NCBI RefSeq assembly: GCF_004295485.1
Contig: NZ_CP036164.1
Coordinates: forward strand, 2,356,001 to 2,420,000
DNA from: Janibacter limosus
GTDB lineage: Bacteria > Actinomycetota > Actinomycetes > Actinomycetales > Dermatophilaceae
Direction of reading: 5' to 3'
DNA length: 64,000 nucleotides
This document shows, in pieces, positions 38,168 through 46,089 of this stretch (the stretch's first letter is position 1; each line of letters begins with the position of its first letter). Below the pieces are notes generated by a model, which saw only the letters and a list, made by a program, of their open reading frames with translations, did not search any database and was not told the origin of the DNA. The translations under genes were made by a program, and so were the position numbers.

Positions 38168-39223
38168 ATGTCCACCAAGACGGTCCCCGGCAACTACTTC
38201 GAGGACTTCTCGATCGGTCAGCAGATCCGGCACGCGACACCGCGCACGGTGACCGACGGCGACATCGCGCTCTACACGGGGCTCTACGGTCCTCGGTTCG
38301 CGGCGACGAGCGCGTCGACCTTTGCCGAGTCGATGGGCTTCGAGCGGATGCCGGTCGACAGCCTGCTCGCCTTCCACCTGGTCTTCGGCAAGTCGGTCCC
38401 GGACATCAGCCTCAACGCCGTCGCCAACCTCGGCTACGCGGGCGGCCGCTTCGGGGCACCGCTGCACGTGGGTGACACGGTCACGACCTCCTCGACCGTC
38501 ATCGGGCTCAAGGAGAACTCCAACGGCAAGACCGGTGTCGTCTACGTCAACTCCGTCGGCGTCAACCAGCGCGGCGAGATGGTCGTCGACTACGTCCGCT
38601 GGGTCATGGTGCACAAGAAGGACCCGGCCTCCCCCGCCCCCGAGACGGTCATCCCCGACCTGCCGGGCGCCGTTGCGGCAGAGGACCTCCTGGTGCCCTT
38701 CGACCTGACCGGTCGCGACTACGACGTCGAGCTCGCGGGCTCCCCCTTCCTCTGGGACGACTACGAGGTCGGTGAGCGGATCGACCACATCGATGGCATG
38801 ACCATCGAGGAGTCGGACCACATGCTGGCCACGCGGCTTTACCAGAACACCGCGAAGGTCCACTTCAACCAGCACGCGCAGGGCGCCTCCAAGATCGGTC
38901 GCCGGCTCATCTATGGCGGCCACATCATCAGCCTCGCGCGCGGCCTGTCCTTCAACGGCCTGGCCAACGGGCAGATGATCGCCGCGATCAACGCCGGCGC
39001 CCACGCCAACCCGACCTTCGCCGGCGACACGATCTATGCCTGGTCCGAGGTGCTCGAGCGGATCGAGCTGCCCGGCCGCACCGATGTCGCCGCCCTGCGC
39101 CTGCGCACCGTGGCCACCAAGGACACCCCGTGCGCCGACTTCCCGTACAAGGGTGAGGACGGCAAGTACCTGCCGCAGGTCGTGCTCGACCTCGACTACA
39201 CGGTGCTCATGCCCCGACGCTGA
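38168..39223 (+). CDS. MaoC-type double-hotdog hydratase, mesaconyl-CoA hydratase-like
   Basis: A 351-residue protein of two hotdog domains. N-terminal domain: NYFEDFSIGQQIRHATPRTV, with FAESMGFERMPV. C-terminal domain: FLWDDYEVGERIDH, HFNQHAQGASKIGRRLIYGGHIISLARGL, carrying the MaoC-type Asp/His region. Length and two-domain layout match mesaconyl-CoA hydratase of the ethylmalonyl-CoA pathway (about 340 residues). Nearby acyl-CoA dehydrogenase and CitE-like genes support that reading. No crotonyl-CoA carboxylase/reductase is in the window, so the full pathway is unproven. AGAGG precedes the ATG. Confidence 0.7.
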   Translation: MSTKTVPGNYFEDFSIGQQIRHATPRTVTDGDIALYTGLYGPRFAATSASTFAESMGFERMPVDSLLAFHLVFGKSVPDISLNAVANLGYAGGRFGAPLHVGDTVTTSSTVIGLKENSNGKTGVVYVNSVGVNQRGEMVVDYVRWVMVHKKDPASPAPETVIPDLPGAVAAEDLLVPFDLTGRDYDVELAGSPFLWDDYEVGERIDHIDGMTIEESDHMLATRLYQNTAKVHFNQHAQGASKIGRRLIYGGHIISLARGLSFNGLANGQMIAAINAGAHANPTFAGDTIYAWSEVLERIELPGRTDVAALRLRTVATKDTPCADFPYKGEDGKYLPQVVLDLDYTVLMPRR

Positions 39224-39237
39224 GCGAAGGGGGCGCC

Positions 39238-39978
39238 TCAGCGCGCGAAGACCTCCAGGAGCAGCGCGTGCTCGACCGCGGGGTCGCCGACGGCCTGCGC
39301 GCCCCCGCCCAGGATGTTGCCGAGCAGCTGCGCGGGCTTGGGGAAGTCGTCGGGCAGCGCCTCGTTGTAGAGCCGGTGCTCCTCGAGCGACTCGACGGCG
39401 TCCTCGAGGTGCCCGGTGACGTCGACGTAGTGCGTGCGCGTCGGACCCGAGACGACGGCGACCGCGCGGACCTTCCACGGCTCGAGCCCGTCGTCGACGA
39501 GCTCGGTGAAGATCCACCGGTTGCCGGCGTCGGCCGTCGCGTCGAGCGTGGCGAGCCCGACCGCACGGTGGTCGGCCTGGTTGAGGTTGCCCGCCGAGAA
39601 GGTCTCGGCGTGGGTCAGCGTGAGGACGAGGTCCGGTCGCGTCCGCCGGATGGCCGCGGCGATGTCGCGTCGCAGCGGGACCCCGTACTCGATGACGCCG
39701 TCGTTGTGGTCGCCGAACTCGACGGTGTCCACGCCGACGACCGACGCGCTCGCGCGCTCCTCGTCCGCGCGGGCCGGGGCGGCGTCGACCGGGTCCATGG
39801 TGTCGATGCCCGCCTCACCGCGGGTCAGCAGGTAGTAGCTCACCCGCTTGCCGGCGGAGGTCCAGCGCGCGACGGCCGCGGCCATCCCGTACTCGATGTC
39901 ATCAGGGTGCGCGACGACGCACAGGACGGAGTCGAAGGAGGTCTCATCGAGGGCGGCCAGGGCGGGCTGGGTGGTCAC
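39238..39978 (-). CDS. PIG-L/MshB-family deacetylase
   Basis: A 246-residue LmbE/PIG-L protein. Zinc and catalytic motifs: VVAHPDDIEYG (about 21-31) and NQADHRAVG (His-x-x-His equivalent). Known members deacetylate GlcNAc-type substrates, including the mycothiol precursor (MshB) and its conjugates (Mca). The sequence does not decide between these, and mshB or mca would need a genome search. TAGCGT (39986-39991) seven bases upstream of GTG 39978 suggests a near-leaderless mRNA. Convergent with the MaoC gene with a 14-base gap. Confidence 0.78.
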   Translation of the reverse strand: MTTQPALAALDETSFDSVLCVVAHPDDIEYGMAAAVARWTSAGKRVSYYLLTRGEAGIDTMDPVDAAPARADEERASASVVGVDTVEFGDHNDGVIEYGVPLRRDIAAAIRRTRPDLVLTLTHAETFSAGNLNQADHRAVGLATLDATADAGNRWIFTELVDDGLEPWKVRAVAVVSGPTRTHYVDVTGHLEDAVESLEEHRLYNEALPDDFPKPAQLLGNILGGGAQAVGDPAVEHALLLEVFAR

Positions 39979-40003
39979 GCTCCTGACGCTAGCGGCCAGG
40001 AGT

Positions 40004-40104
40004 GCGAAGGGTGTGGTCGGCGCGCATCAAACCGAAGTCCGGTACGACAACATGAGACGAACGACGACGAAGGGACTTCGGCGCGCGCCGACCACGCCCT
40101 TCGC
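40004..40104. repeat. 101-bp palindromic element with CGAAGGG ends
   Basis: Outer arms of 22 bases (40004-40025 and 40083-40104, one mismatch) begin GCGAAGGG and contain GTGGTCGGCGCGC. Inner arms CCGAAGTCC (40032-40040) and GGACTTCGG (40073-40081) match exactly. It fills the space between the stress-protein stop and the PIG-L promoter. It may act as a large terminator or be a mobile hairpin element. Confidence 0.7.
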
Positions 40105-40119
40105 CCGACGGACGAAAAC

Positions 40120-40722
40120 TCAGCCCCGCGGGTCCTGCGGACCAACCTGACCGGGCTGACCCGGCTGACGCCGCTCGTGCTCCGCCCGTGCCCGCTCCTG
40201 GTTGCGCCGCAGCTGCTCCTGCGCGGCGCGCATGGGGTCGAGCTCGGCGAGCAGCTCACGGGCGGCCTGCACGTGCTTGTGCTCGGTGAAGACCTCGTAG
40301 CGGGAGGCGACGACCTGGCTGATCGAGGTGAAGTCGCGCTGGCCACCTGTCGACCGGTAGCCCAGCCACGCCCACACGACACCGAAGACGGCACCGATGA
40401 GGATCGTGGAGATCATCCGCGAGACGATCCCCTCGCCGCCGTCGAACATCGTGAAGACCAGCCCGACGAAGACACCGATCCAGATGCCCGAGAGCAGCCC
40501 GCCGAGCATGACCTTGCCGCTGGTGAGGCGACCGCGCACCCGCTCGATCTGCTTGAGGTCGGTGCCGACGATCATGACGTCCTGGACGGGGAACTCCTTG
40601 TCGGCCAGGAAGTCGACCGCCCGCTGCGCCTCGGCGTAGGTGTCGAAGGTGTCCAGCGACATCGGGTACTCGAGCCGCAGGTGCTGCTGCATCGGTGCGG
40701 TCATGTTCGGCTGGGTGCTCAT
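40120..40722 (-). CDS. General stress protein 17M-like membrane protein
   Basis: A 200-residue protein. Residues about 18-65 (YPMSLDTFDTYAEAQRAVDF, FPVQDVMIVGTDL) match the YflT/general stress protein 17M domain. Two hydrophobic segments follow: VMLGGLLSGIWIGVFVGLVF (about 70-90) and ISTILIGAVFGVVWAWLGY (about 105-123). The C-terminus is a charged, Gln/Arg-rich tail (QEQLRRNQERARAEHERR) probably in the cytoplasm. Function not known beyond stress association. ACACTG-type -10 six bases before the ATG suggests a leaderless start. Confidence 0.75.
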   Translation of the reverse strand: MSTQPNMTAPMQQHLRLEYPMSLDTFDTYAEAQRAVDFLADKEFPVQDVMIVGTDLKQIERVRGRLTSGKVMLGGLLSGIWIGVFVGLVFTMFDGGEGIVSRMISTILIGAVFGVVWAWLGYRSTGGQRDFTSISQVVASRYEVFTEHKHVQAARELLAELDPMRAAQEQLRRNQERARAEHERRQPGQPGQVGPQDPRG

Positions 40723-40773
40723 GGGTCCAGTGTCCCACTCCCGCCTGTCAGCACCACACACCCCATGACGGGC

Positions 40774-40818
40774 CGAAGGGGGCCGGCCCACCGCGTAGGT
40801 GCGGGCCAACCCCCTTCG
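40774..40818. terminator. CGAAGGGGG hairpin terminator
   Basis: CGAAGGGGG-CC-GGCCC pairs with GGGCC-AA-CCCCCTTCG, 15 bases beyond the acyl-CoA dehydrogenase stop. Confidence 0.75.
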
Positions 40819-40832
40819 CCTGCCGGACTCGC

Positions 40833-42035
40833 TCAGCGCTTGGCCGGGTAGTCCTTCAGGATGCTCTTGCCGATGATCATCTTCTGGATCTCGGCGGTGC
40901 CCTCACCGATGAGCAGCATCGGGGCCTCGCGGTAGAGGCGCTCGATCTCGTACTCCTTGGTGTAGCCGAAGCCACCGTGGATGCGGAAGGACTGCTCGAC
41001 GACATCGGCGCAGTACTCGGCGGCCATGTACTTCGCGATGCCGGCCTCGAGGTCGTTGCGCTCGCCCTTGTCCTTCAGCCGTGCGGCCTTGACCATCAGC
41101 TGGTGACCGGCCTCGACCTTGGCCGCCATGTCGGCGATGCGGAAGAGGATGCCCTGGTGGTCGATGATCTTCTTGCCGAAGGTCTCGCGCTGCTGGGCGT
41201 ACTCGATGCCCAGCTCGAAGGCGCGCATCATCAGGCCGCAGGCCCGCGAGGCGACGTTGACGCGACCGACCTCGACGCCGTCCATCATCTGGTAGAAGCC
41301 CTTGCCGGGCTCGCCACCGAGCAGCTGTGCGGTGCTCGTCTTGTGGTTGTCGAAGATCAGCTCGGTGGTGTCGACACCCTTGTAGCCCATCTTCTCGATC
41401 TTGCCGGGGACGGTGACGCCCTGGGCGGTCTCGCCGAAGCCCTCGGTCTTGTCGATGAGGAAGGTCGACATGTTCTTGTGCGGGGACTCGGCGCCGAGCT
41501 CGGTGCGGCACAGGACGGCCACGAGGTTGGCGGAGCCACCGTTGGTCAGCCACATCTTCTGGCCGTTGATCGTCCAGTCGTCGCTGTCACCGTCACGCAC
41601 GGCCTTGGTCTTGATCCCGGCCACGTCGGAGCCGAGCGCGGGCTCGCTCATCGAGAAGGCGCCGCGTACCTCACCGGTGGCCATCTTGGGCAGGTAGTGC
41701 TGCTTCTGCTCCTCGGTGCCGTGCTTGAGGATCATGTACGCCACGATGAAGTGGGTGTTGATGATGCCCGAGACCGGCATCCAGCCACGCGCGATCTCCT
41801 CCACGCACAGCGCGTAGGTCAGCAGCGACTCGCCGAGACCGCCGAACTCCTCGGGGATCATCAGACCGAAGATCCCCATCTCCTTCATCTGGTCGACGAT
41901 CTTCTGCGGGTACTCGTCAGCGTGCTCGAGCTCCTGCGCGACGGGGATGATCTGCTCGTCGACGAACTCCTTGACCAGCTTGAGCAGGTCCTGCTGCTCC
42001 TCGGTCAGTCCGTCGGTCGTCTGCAGTCGGGACAT
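40833..42035 (-). CDS. Acyl-CoA dehydrogenase
   Basis: A 400-residue flavin acyl-CoA dehydrogenase. FAD/substrate segments: FSMSEPALGSDVAGIKTKA, MWLTNGG, RQ-type QQRETFGKKIIDHQGI, and the catalytic Glu region YREAPMLLIGEGTAEIQKMIIGK in pieces (about 360-385). The length (400) is shorter than known methylsuccinyl-CoA dehydrogenases (about 550), so that assignment is doubtful. A short-chain or branched-chain acyl-CoA dehydrogenase serving the neighbouring MaoC and CitE-like genes is equally possible. AAGGTGG precedes the ATG. Confidence 0.88.
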   Translation of the reverse strand: MSRLQTTDGLTEEQQDLLKLVKEFVDEQIIPVAQELEHADEYPQKIVDQMKEMGIFGLMIPEEFGGLGESLLTYALCVEEIARGWMPVSGIINTHFIVAYMILKHGTEEQKQHYLPKMATGEVRGAFSMSEPALGSDVAGIKTKAVRDGDSDDWTINGQKMWLTNGGSANLVAVLCRTELGAESPHKNMSTFLIDKTEGFGETAQGVTVPGKIEKMGYKGVDTTELIFDNHKTSTAQLLGGEPGKGFYQMMDGVEVGRVNVASRACGLMMRAFELGIEYAQQRETFGKKIIDHQGILFRIADMAAKVEAGHQLMVKAARLKDKGERNDLEAGIAKYMAAEYCADVVEQSFRIHGGFGYTKEYEIERLYREAPMLLIGEGTAEIQKMIIGKSILKDYPAKR

Positions 42036-42137
42036 GCGTCCACCTTCGTTGTTCGTGGGGGGTTTTGCGCCAGTATCCCAGCGCGTCCCCCGTGCCGCCA
42101 TGGTGTCCACGGGTGTCCTCGACCACGCCGGGCACGA

Positions 42138-42173
42138 CGAAGGGGGCGGGGCCGCGTGGCCCCACCCCCTTCG
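42138..42173. terminator. CGAAGGGGG hairpin terminator
   Basis: CGAAGGGGGCGGGGCC pairs with GGCCCC-A-CCCCCTTCG around GCGT, 17 bases beyond the L,D-transpeptidase stop. Confidence 0.8.
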
Positions 42174-42190
42174 CTGCTCGTCCTGCCGGG

Positions 42191-43192
42191 TCAGTAGACC
42201 CAGACGAGGCGGTTGTTGGGCATCCAGTTGTTCGCCCAGATGGCGTTCATCGCGGCATTGGAGACCCGGCAGCAACCGTGCGAGGCCGGGTAGGCCGGCA
42301 CGCTGGGGTAGCCGTGCACGGCGATCCCGCCGTTGAAGTAGATCGGGCGCCACAGGCGACCGAGCGGGCCGAGGTCGCTGCCGTTGACTCGACGGAAGAA
42401 GCGGTACCGGCCGGTCGGCGTCGTGGCCGTGTGCCACCGACCGCCCTGGTAGTAGCGCTGGCCGCTGCCGGTGCTCGTGTTGAAGACCCACGCGGTGCGG
42501 CCGTTGAGCACGACGCGCAGCACCTGACGCGTGAGGTCGATCTCGACCGCGTTGCCGCTCGTGGTGCGGGACCGGGGACGGGTGAGGCGGTCGATCTTCG
42601 CCCAGGTGGCCGGACCGCAGACGCCGTCGCGGGTCAGCCCGTAGGTCTTCTGCACGGCCATGACGGCCTGCATCGTCGTGTCGCCGTACTCACCGTCGCT
42701 GCCGGAGTGCCAGTAGCCGTTGGCCCGCAGCTTGATCTGCAGCGCCTTGACGGCGGCGCCCCTGCTGCCCGGCTTGAGCATGGGGCGGGAGCCGGACGGC
42801 GGCGGGTCGGTGGGCGTCGGCGGCGGGGTCGTCGAGCCCGCGCCGAGGCGGTCGACGACCGCCCAGGTCCTGGAGCCGCAGATGCCGTCCTTGACCAGCC
42901 CGTGGTCCCCCTGGACCTTGATGACGGCGGAGCGGGTGCCGGAGCCGAAGATCCCGTCGATGCCCCCGGGTCGGTAGCCGCCCTTGGTGAGCTTGGTCTG
43001 CAGCTCGCGCACGGCGGTCCCCCGGCTACCGAGCTTGAGCAGAGGGTGGGTCGCGGCGGCGGCGGGGACGAAGAACCCGGCCCCGGTGACTGCCGTGACG
43101 GATGCCGCGGCCAACCCACCGCGCATGAGAAGTCGACGGTGGGGCGAGGCCGCAACATCGAGCATGGCGTGACGTGCTTCGTACGTGCTCAT
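42191..43192 (-). CDS. L,D-transpeptidase with two peptidoglycan-binding domains
   Basis: A 333-residue exported protein. N-terminal signal at about 18-46 (HRRLLMRGGLAAASVTAVTG), with a twin Arg that could make it a Tat substrate. Two PG_binding_1 domains (LLKLGSRGTAVRELQTKL, and MLKPGSRGAAVKALQIKL after a Pro/Thr linker). C-terminal YkuD catalytic domain with IAVHGYPSVP and SHGCCRVSN, the latter holding the catalytic Cys. It forms 3-3 cross-links in peptidoglycan or links proteins to it. The 160-base upstream region (43193-43355) holds its promoter and leader. I see no well-defined riboswitch there. Confidence 0.9.
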   Translation of the reverse strand: MSTYEARHAMLDVAASPHRRLLMRGGLAAASVTAVTGAGFFVPAAAATHPLLKLGSRGTAVRELQTKLTKGGYRPGGIDGIFGSGTRSAVIKVQGDHGLVKDGICGSRTWAVVDRLGAGSTTPPPTPTDPPPSGSRPMLKPGSRGAAVKALQIKLRANGYWHSGSDGEYGDTTMQAVMAVQKTYGLTRDGVCGPATWAKIDRLTRPRSRTTSGNAVEIDLTRQVLRVVLNGRTAWVFNTSTGSGQRYYQGGRWHTATTPTGRYRFFRRVNGSDLGPLGRLWRPIYFNGGIAVHGYPSVPAYPASHGCCRVSNAAMNAIWANNWMPNNRLVWVY

Positions 43193-43355
43193 CTGAAGTT
43201 TTCCTATTCTCCTCCGTGGAGAGCCCCCTGCAGCCCCCCTTTCACCCTCAGACGCACCAGCACGTGATGTGGTTGCCCGGGTTCATCGAGATCTTACGGG
43301 CATCTTGCTCACGAATTGGTCACGACGATCACCGCCTGTGCACCACCACGACGGA

Positions 43356-43400
43356 CGAAGGGGGGTGACCCGGCCTGGTCCGGCCGGGTCACCCCCTTCG
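43356..43400. terminator. CGAAGGGGGG hairpin terminator
   Basis: CGAAGGGGGGTGACCCGGCC pairs with GGCCGGGTCACCCCCTTCG, a 19-base stem, 35 bases beyond the CitE stop. Confidence 0.85.
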
Positions 43401-43434
43401 AGCATCGCTCCCGCTGGGCGGCGGGAGGGACCAC

Positions 43435-44304
43435 TCAGCCCCTGGCGGTGATCGCCTCGTGGGTCGCGAGGACGCGACGGGCGATGTCGACGTGCAGGTT
43501 CTCGATCATCTTCCCGTTGTGGGTGACGACGCCCTTGCCGGCGCCCTCCTCCCACGCCTGCAGGATGCCCTGCGCCTCCTCGACCGCGGCCTCGCTCGGG
43601 GCGAAGGTCGTGTTGCAGACCTCGACCTGACCGGGGTGGATCAGGGTCTTGCCGTCGAAGCCCATGTCGCGGCCCTGCTCGCACTCCGCGGTGAAGCCCT
43701 CGAGGTCCTTGACCGCGTTGTACACGCCGTCGAGGACCGCGATGCCGGCCTCACGTGCCGCCAGGAGCGACCACGACAGAGCAGTGAGAAGGGGGGCGCG
43801 CCCCGGCACGTGGTCGGCCTGCAGCTCCTTGACCAGGTCGTTGGTCCCCATGACGAAGGCGACGAGCCGGTCGGAGGCCTGCGCGATCTCACGGATGTTG
43901 AAGATCGCGGCGGGCGTCTCGATCATCGCCCAGAGCTTGGTGTGCTCGGGGGCGCCGGCGGCCTCCATGGCCGCGACGAGCTGGCGCACCTCGTCGGCCG
44001 AGTTGACCTTGGGCACGACGATACCGTGCGGGCCGGCCTTCGACGCCGCCGCGATGTCCTCGTCGTGCCACTGGGTGCCGATGCCGTTGACCCGGATCGT
44101 CAGCTCGCGGTCGCCGTACTCACCGGACTGCACTGCGGCACAGGCGGCCTCGCGCGCGGCGGGCTTGTCGTCGGGACCGACGGCGTCCTCGAGGTCGAGG
44201 ATCAGGGCGTCGACCGGGAGGGTCTTGGCCTTGTCCAGCGCGCGGGCGTTGGAGCTCGGCATGTAGAGGACCGAGCGGCGGGGGGTGTAGGTGCTCTCGG
44301 TCAT
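43435..44304 (-). CDS. CitE-like HpcH/HpaI aldolase/lyase
   Basis: A 289-residue CitE-superfamily protein. Motifs: RSVLYMPSSNARALDKA (10-26), DALILDLEDAV, catalytic Arg in TIRVNG, metal ligand Glu in WAMIETPAAI and Asp in GTNDL, and IHPGQVEVCN. No citrate lyase alpha or acyl-carrier genes accompany it, so citrate lyase is unlikely. It more likely cleaves or hydrolyses a malyl-CoA-type thioester. Three bases downstream of the second CitE-like gene, with which it forms an operon. The pairing of a short and a long CitE-like protein resembles beta-methylmalyl-CoA lyase plus malyl-CoA thioesterase sets. Confidence 0.8.
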   Translation of the reverse strand: MTESTYTPRRSVLYMPSSNARALDKAKTLPVDALILDLEDAVGPDDKPAAREAACAAVQSGEYGDRELTIRVNGIGTQWHDEDIAAASKAGPHGIVVPKVNSADEVRQLVAAMEAAGAPEHTKLWAMIETPAAIFNIREIAQASDRLVAFVMGTNDLVKELQADHVPGRAPLLTALSWSLLAAREAGIAVLDGVYNAVKDLEGFTAECEQGRDMGFDGKTLIHPGQVEVCNTTFAPSEAAVEEAQGILQAWEEGAGKGVVTHNGKMIENLHVDIARRVLATHEAITARG

Positions 44305-44307
44305 GGC

Positions 44308-45378
44308 TCAGGCCTTCGCGTAGAGCTCGGCGAGCTCCGGGTCGTTGGCCGACAGCCGCTCGGCGAGCTCGAGGATGACCATGCACTGCTTCCAGGAGGC
44401 GTCGTCCTCCATCTTGCCGTCGATCATCACGGCACCCGCACCGTCGGGCATGGCCTCCTTGACGCGGCGGGCGTGCGCGACGTCCTCCGCGGAGGGGCTG
44501 AAGACGCGCTTGGCGATCTCGATCTGCACCGGGTGCAGGCTCCAGGCGCCGACGCAACCGAGGAGGAAGGCGTTGCGGAACTGGTCCTCGCAGGCGACGG
44601 TGTCCTTGATGTCGCCGAAGGGCCCGTAGAAGGGAAAGATGCCGTGCATCGCGCAGGCGTCGACCATGCGCGCGATCGTGTAGTGCCACAGGTCCTGCTG
44701 GAAGACGGTGCGCTGGCCCTGGTAGTCGGGGCTCCCGTCGGCACCCTTGGTCGGGTCCTGCCGCACGAGGTAACCGGGGTGGCCGCCACCGACGCGGGTG
44801 GTCTTCATCCGGCGGTCGGCCGCGAGGTCGGCCGGGCCGAGCGAGATGCCCTGCATGCGCGGGCTCGCGCCGGCGATCTCCTCGACATTGGCCATGCCGC
44901 GGGCGGTCTCGAGGATCGCGTGGATCATGATCGGGCGCTGGACGCCCCCCTTCGCCTCGAGCTGCGCGAGGAGCCGGTCGACGTAGTGGATGTCCTCGGG
45001 GCCCTGGACCTTGGGGACCATGATGACGTCGAGCTTGTCGCCGACCTCGGTCACGAGGGTGGTCAGGTCGTCGAGGACCCACGGGCTGTCGAGGGCGTTG
45101 ACGCGGGTCCACAGCTGGGTGTGCTCACCGAAGTCGACCTCCTTGGCGATCTTGACCAGGCCGGCGCGGGCGGCCTCCTTCTTGTCCGCGACGACGGCGT
45201 CCTCGAGGTTGCCGAGCAGCACGTCGGAGACGCCGACCATGGCGGGGACCTTGGCCGCCATCTTCTCGTTGCTCGGGTCGAAGAAGTGGATCATCCGGCT
45301 GGGGCGGGCGGGCACCTCGCGGACGGGCGTGGGTGCACCCACGGCGAGCGGGGTGAAGAAGTCCTTGGCACTACGCAT
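44308..45378 (-). CDS. Malyl-CoA/beta-methylmalyl-CoA lyase-like CitE protein
   Basis: A 356-residue long-form CitE-superfamily protein: [31 protein letters not shown] (about 52-62), LWTRVNALD with Arg, [12 protein letters not shown] with the metal Glu, and [12 protein letters not shown] with the metal Asp. The insertions relative to the short form (for example the [10 protein letters not shown] region and the [12 protein letters not shown] segment) are typical of Mcl1-type lyases. It could interconvert beta-methylmalyl-CoA with propionyl-CoA and glyoxylate. It is the first gene of the two-gene operon; GAGAGGA lies upstream. Confidence 0.75.
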   Translation of the reverse strand: MRSAKDFFTPLAVGAPTPVREVPARPSRMIHFFDPSNEKMAAKVPAMVGVSDVLLGNLEDAVVADKKEAARAGLVKIAKEVDFGEHTQLWTRVNALDSPWVLDDLTTLVTEVGDKLDVIMVPKVQGPEDIHYVDRLLAQLEAKGGVQRPIMIHAILETARGMANVEEIAGASPRMQGISLGPADLAADRRMKTTRVGGGHPGYLVRQDPTKGADGSPDYQGQRTVFQQDLWHYTIARMVDACAMHGIFPFYGPFGDIKDTVACEDQFRNAFLLGCVGAWSLHPVQIEIAKRVFSPSAEDVAHARRVKEAMPDGAGAVMIDGKMEDDASWKQCMVILELAERLSANDPELAELYAKA

Positions 45379-45541
45379 GTGTGGCTCGAGTCCTCTCAGG
45401 GGGAGCGAAGGGGGATTCTCCGGGAAACCTAGCAAGCGGCCTCCCCCACTGGTTATGACCGACTTCACCCGCGGGCGCGGGAGCTCACGGTGACTGCGCG
45501 ACCTGCGCCCCCGCGCACCCCCGCCCCACTACGCTGGCGAC

Positions 45542-46054
45542 ATGAGCGAGGTCAACCTCTCCGCCCTCACGACGGAGGCGCTGGGCAAGTCCGACATCCT
45601 GTGGCTGCGGCTGCCGACGGGCGAGCGGATGACGTGGTTCGCGACCGGCAGCGACGACCTCGACGGGCACGTCCTGCTCGTCTCCGGCGGCGCCGAGGAC
45701 GACCTCGGCCCCCTCCCCGAGCAGCTGGAGCTAGTGCTGCGCAGCAAGGGCAACGGTGGCCGCCTGCTGACCCTGCGAGCGCGCGCCCAGGCCCTGACTC
45801 CCGACAACCCGTGGTGGGACCCCGCCGCTGCGGCCCTGCTCACCGTCCGGCTCAACGCTCCGGGCGACCTGCTGCAGAGGTGGCGCAGCGAGTCGACGAT
45901 CTGGCTGCTGGCTCCCTTCGGCGCACCCGTGCAGGCCCCCGGGAGGCCCGGCCCCGACGGCAGCGCCCGCGTGGCCGCACCCGTCACCGCCGGCGCGGCC
46001 GGCACCCGCGTGCGACGCCCCTGGCACCTGGGCGGGCGCGGCCGTCGAGGCTGA
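45542..46054 (+). CDS. Conserved hypothetical protein upstream of the MgtE-N protein
   Basis: A 170-residue protein I do not recognise. Residues 1-120 look folded (ILWLRLPTGERMTWFATGSD, VLLVSGGAEDDLGPLPEQLE, RWRSESTIWLLAPFG) and suggest a small alpha/beta or split-barrel domain. The last 40 are a Pro/Gly/Arg-rich tail (PGRPGPDGSARV, RRPWHLGGRGRRG). TACGCT lies six bases before the ATG with no Shine-Dalgarno, so it is probably leaderless. It is followed 35 bases later by the MgtE-N gene with its own TAGTCT box. Confidence 0.65.
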   Translation: MSEVNLSALTTEALGKSDILWLRLPTGERMTWFATGSDDLDGHVLLVSGGAEDDLGPLPEQLELVLRSKGNGGRLLTLRARAQALTPDNPWWDPAAAALLTVRLNAPGDLLQRWRSESTIWLLAPFGAPVQAPGRPGPDGSARVAAPVTAGAAGTRVRRPWHLGGRGRRG

Positions 46055-46089
46055 CCGATCCCCGTCGCACCCGCGGTTAGTCTGTGACC

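Noticed and set aside
42191..43192. Prophage endolysin
   Set aside because: A signal peptide, two peptidoglycan-binding domains and a YkuD SHGC motif identify a chromosomal L,D-transpeptidase, and no phage genes are nearby.
43193..43330. c-di-AMP (ydaO-type) riboswitch before the L,D-transpeptidase
   Set aside because: On the minus strand a CCCGGGCAACCAC...GGGTGAA stretch resembles part of the core, and such genes are often so controlled, but the conserved 3' half is not seen. A covariance-model search would decide.
43435..45378. Citrate lyase beta subunits
   Set aside because: No citrate lyase alpha, gamma or ligase genes are adjacent; the neighbours are acyl-CoA enzymes and the long form matches malyl-CoA lyase-type proteins better.
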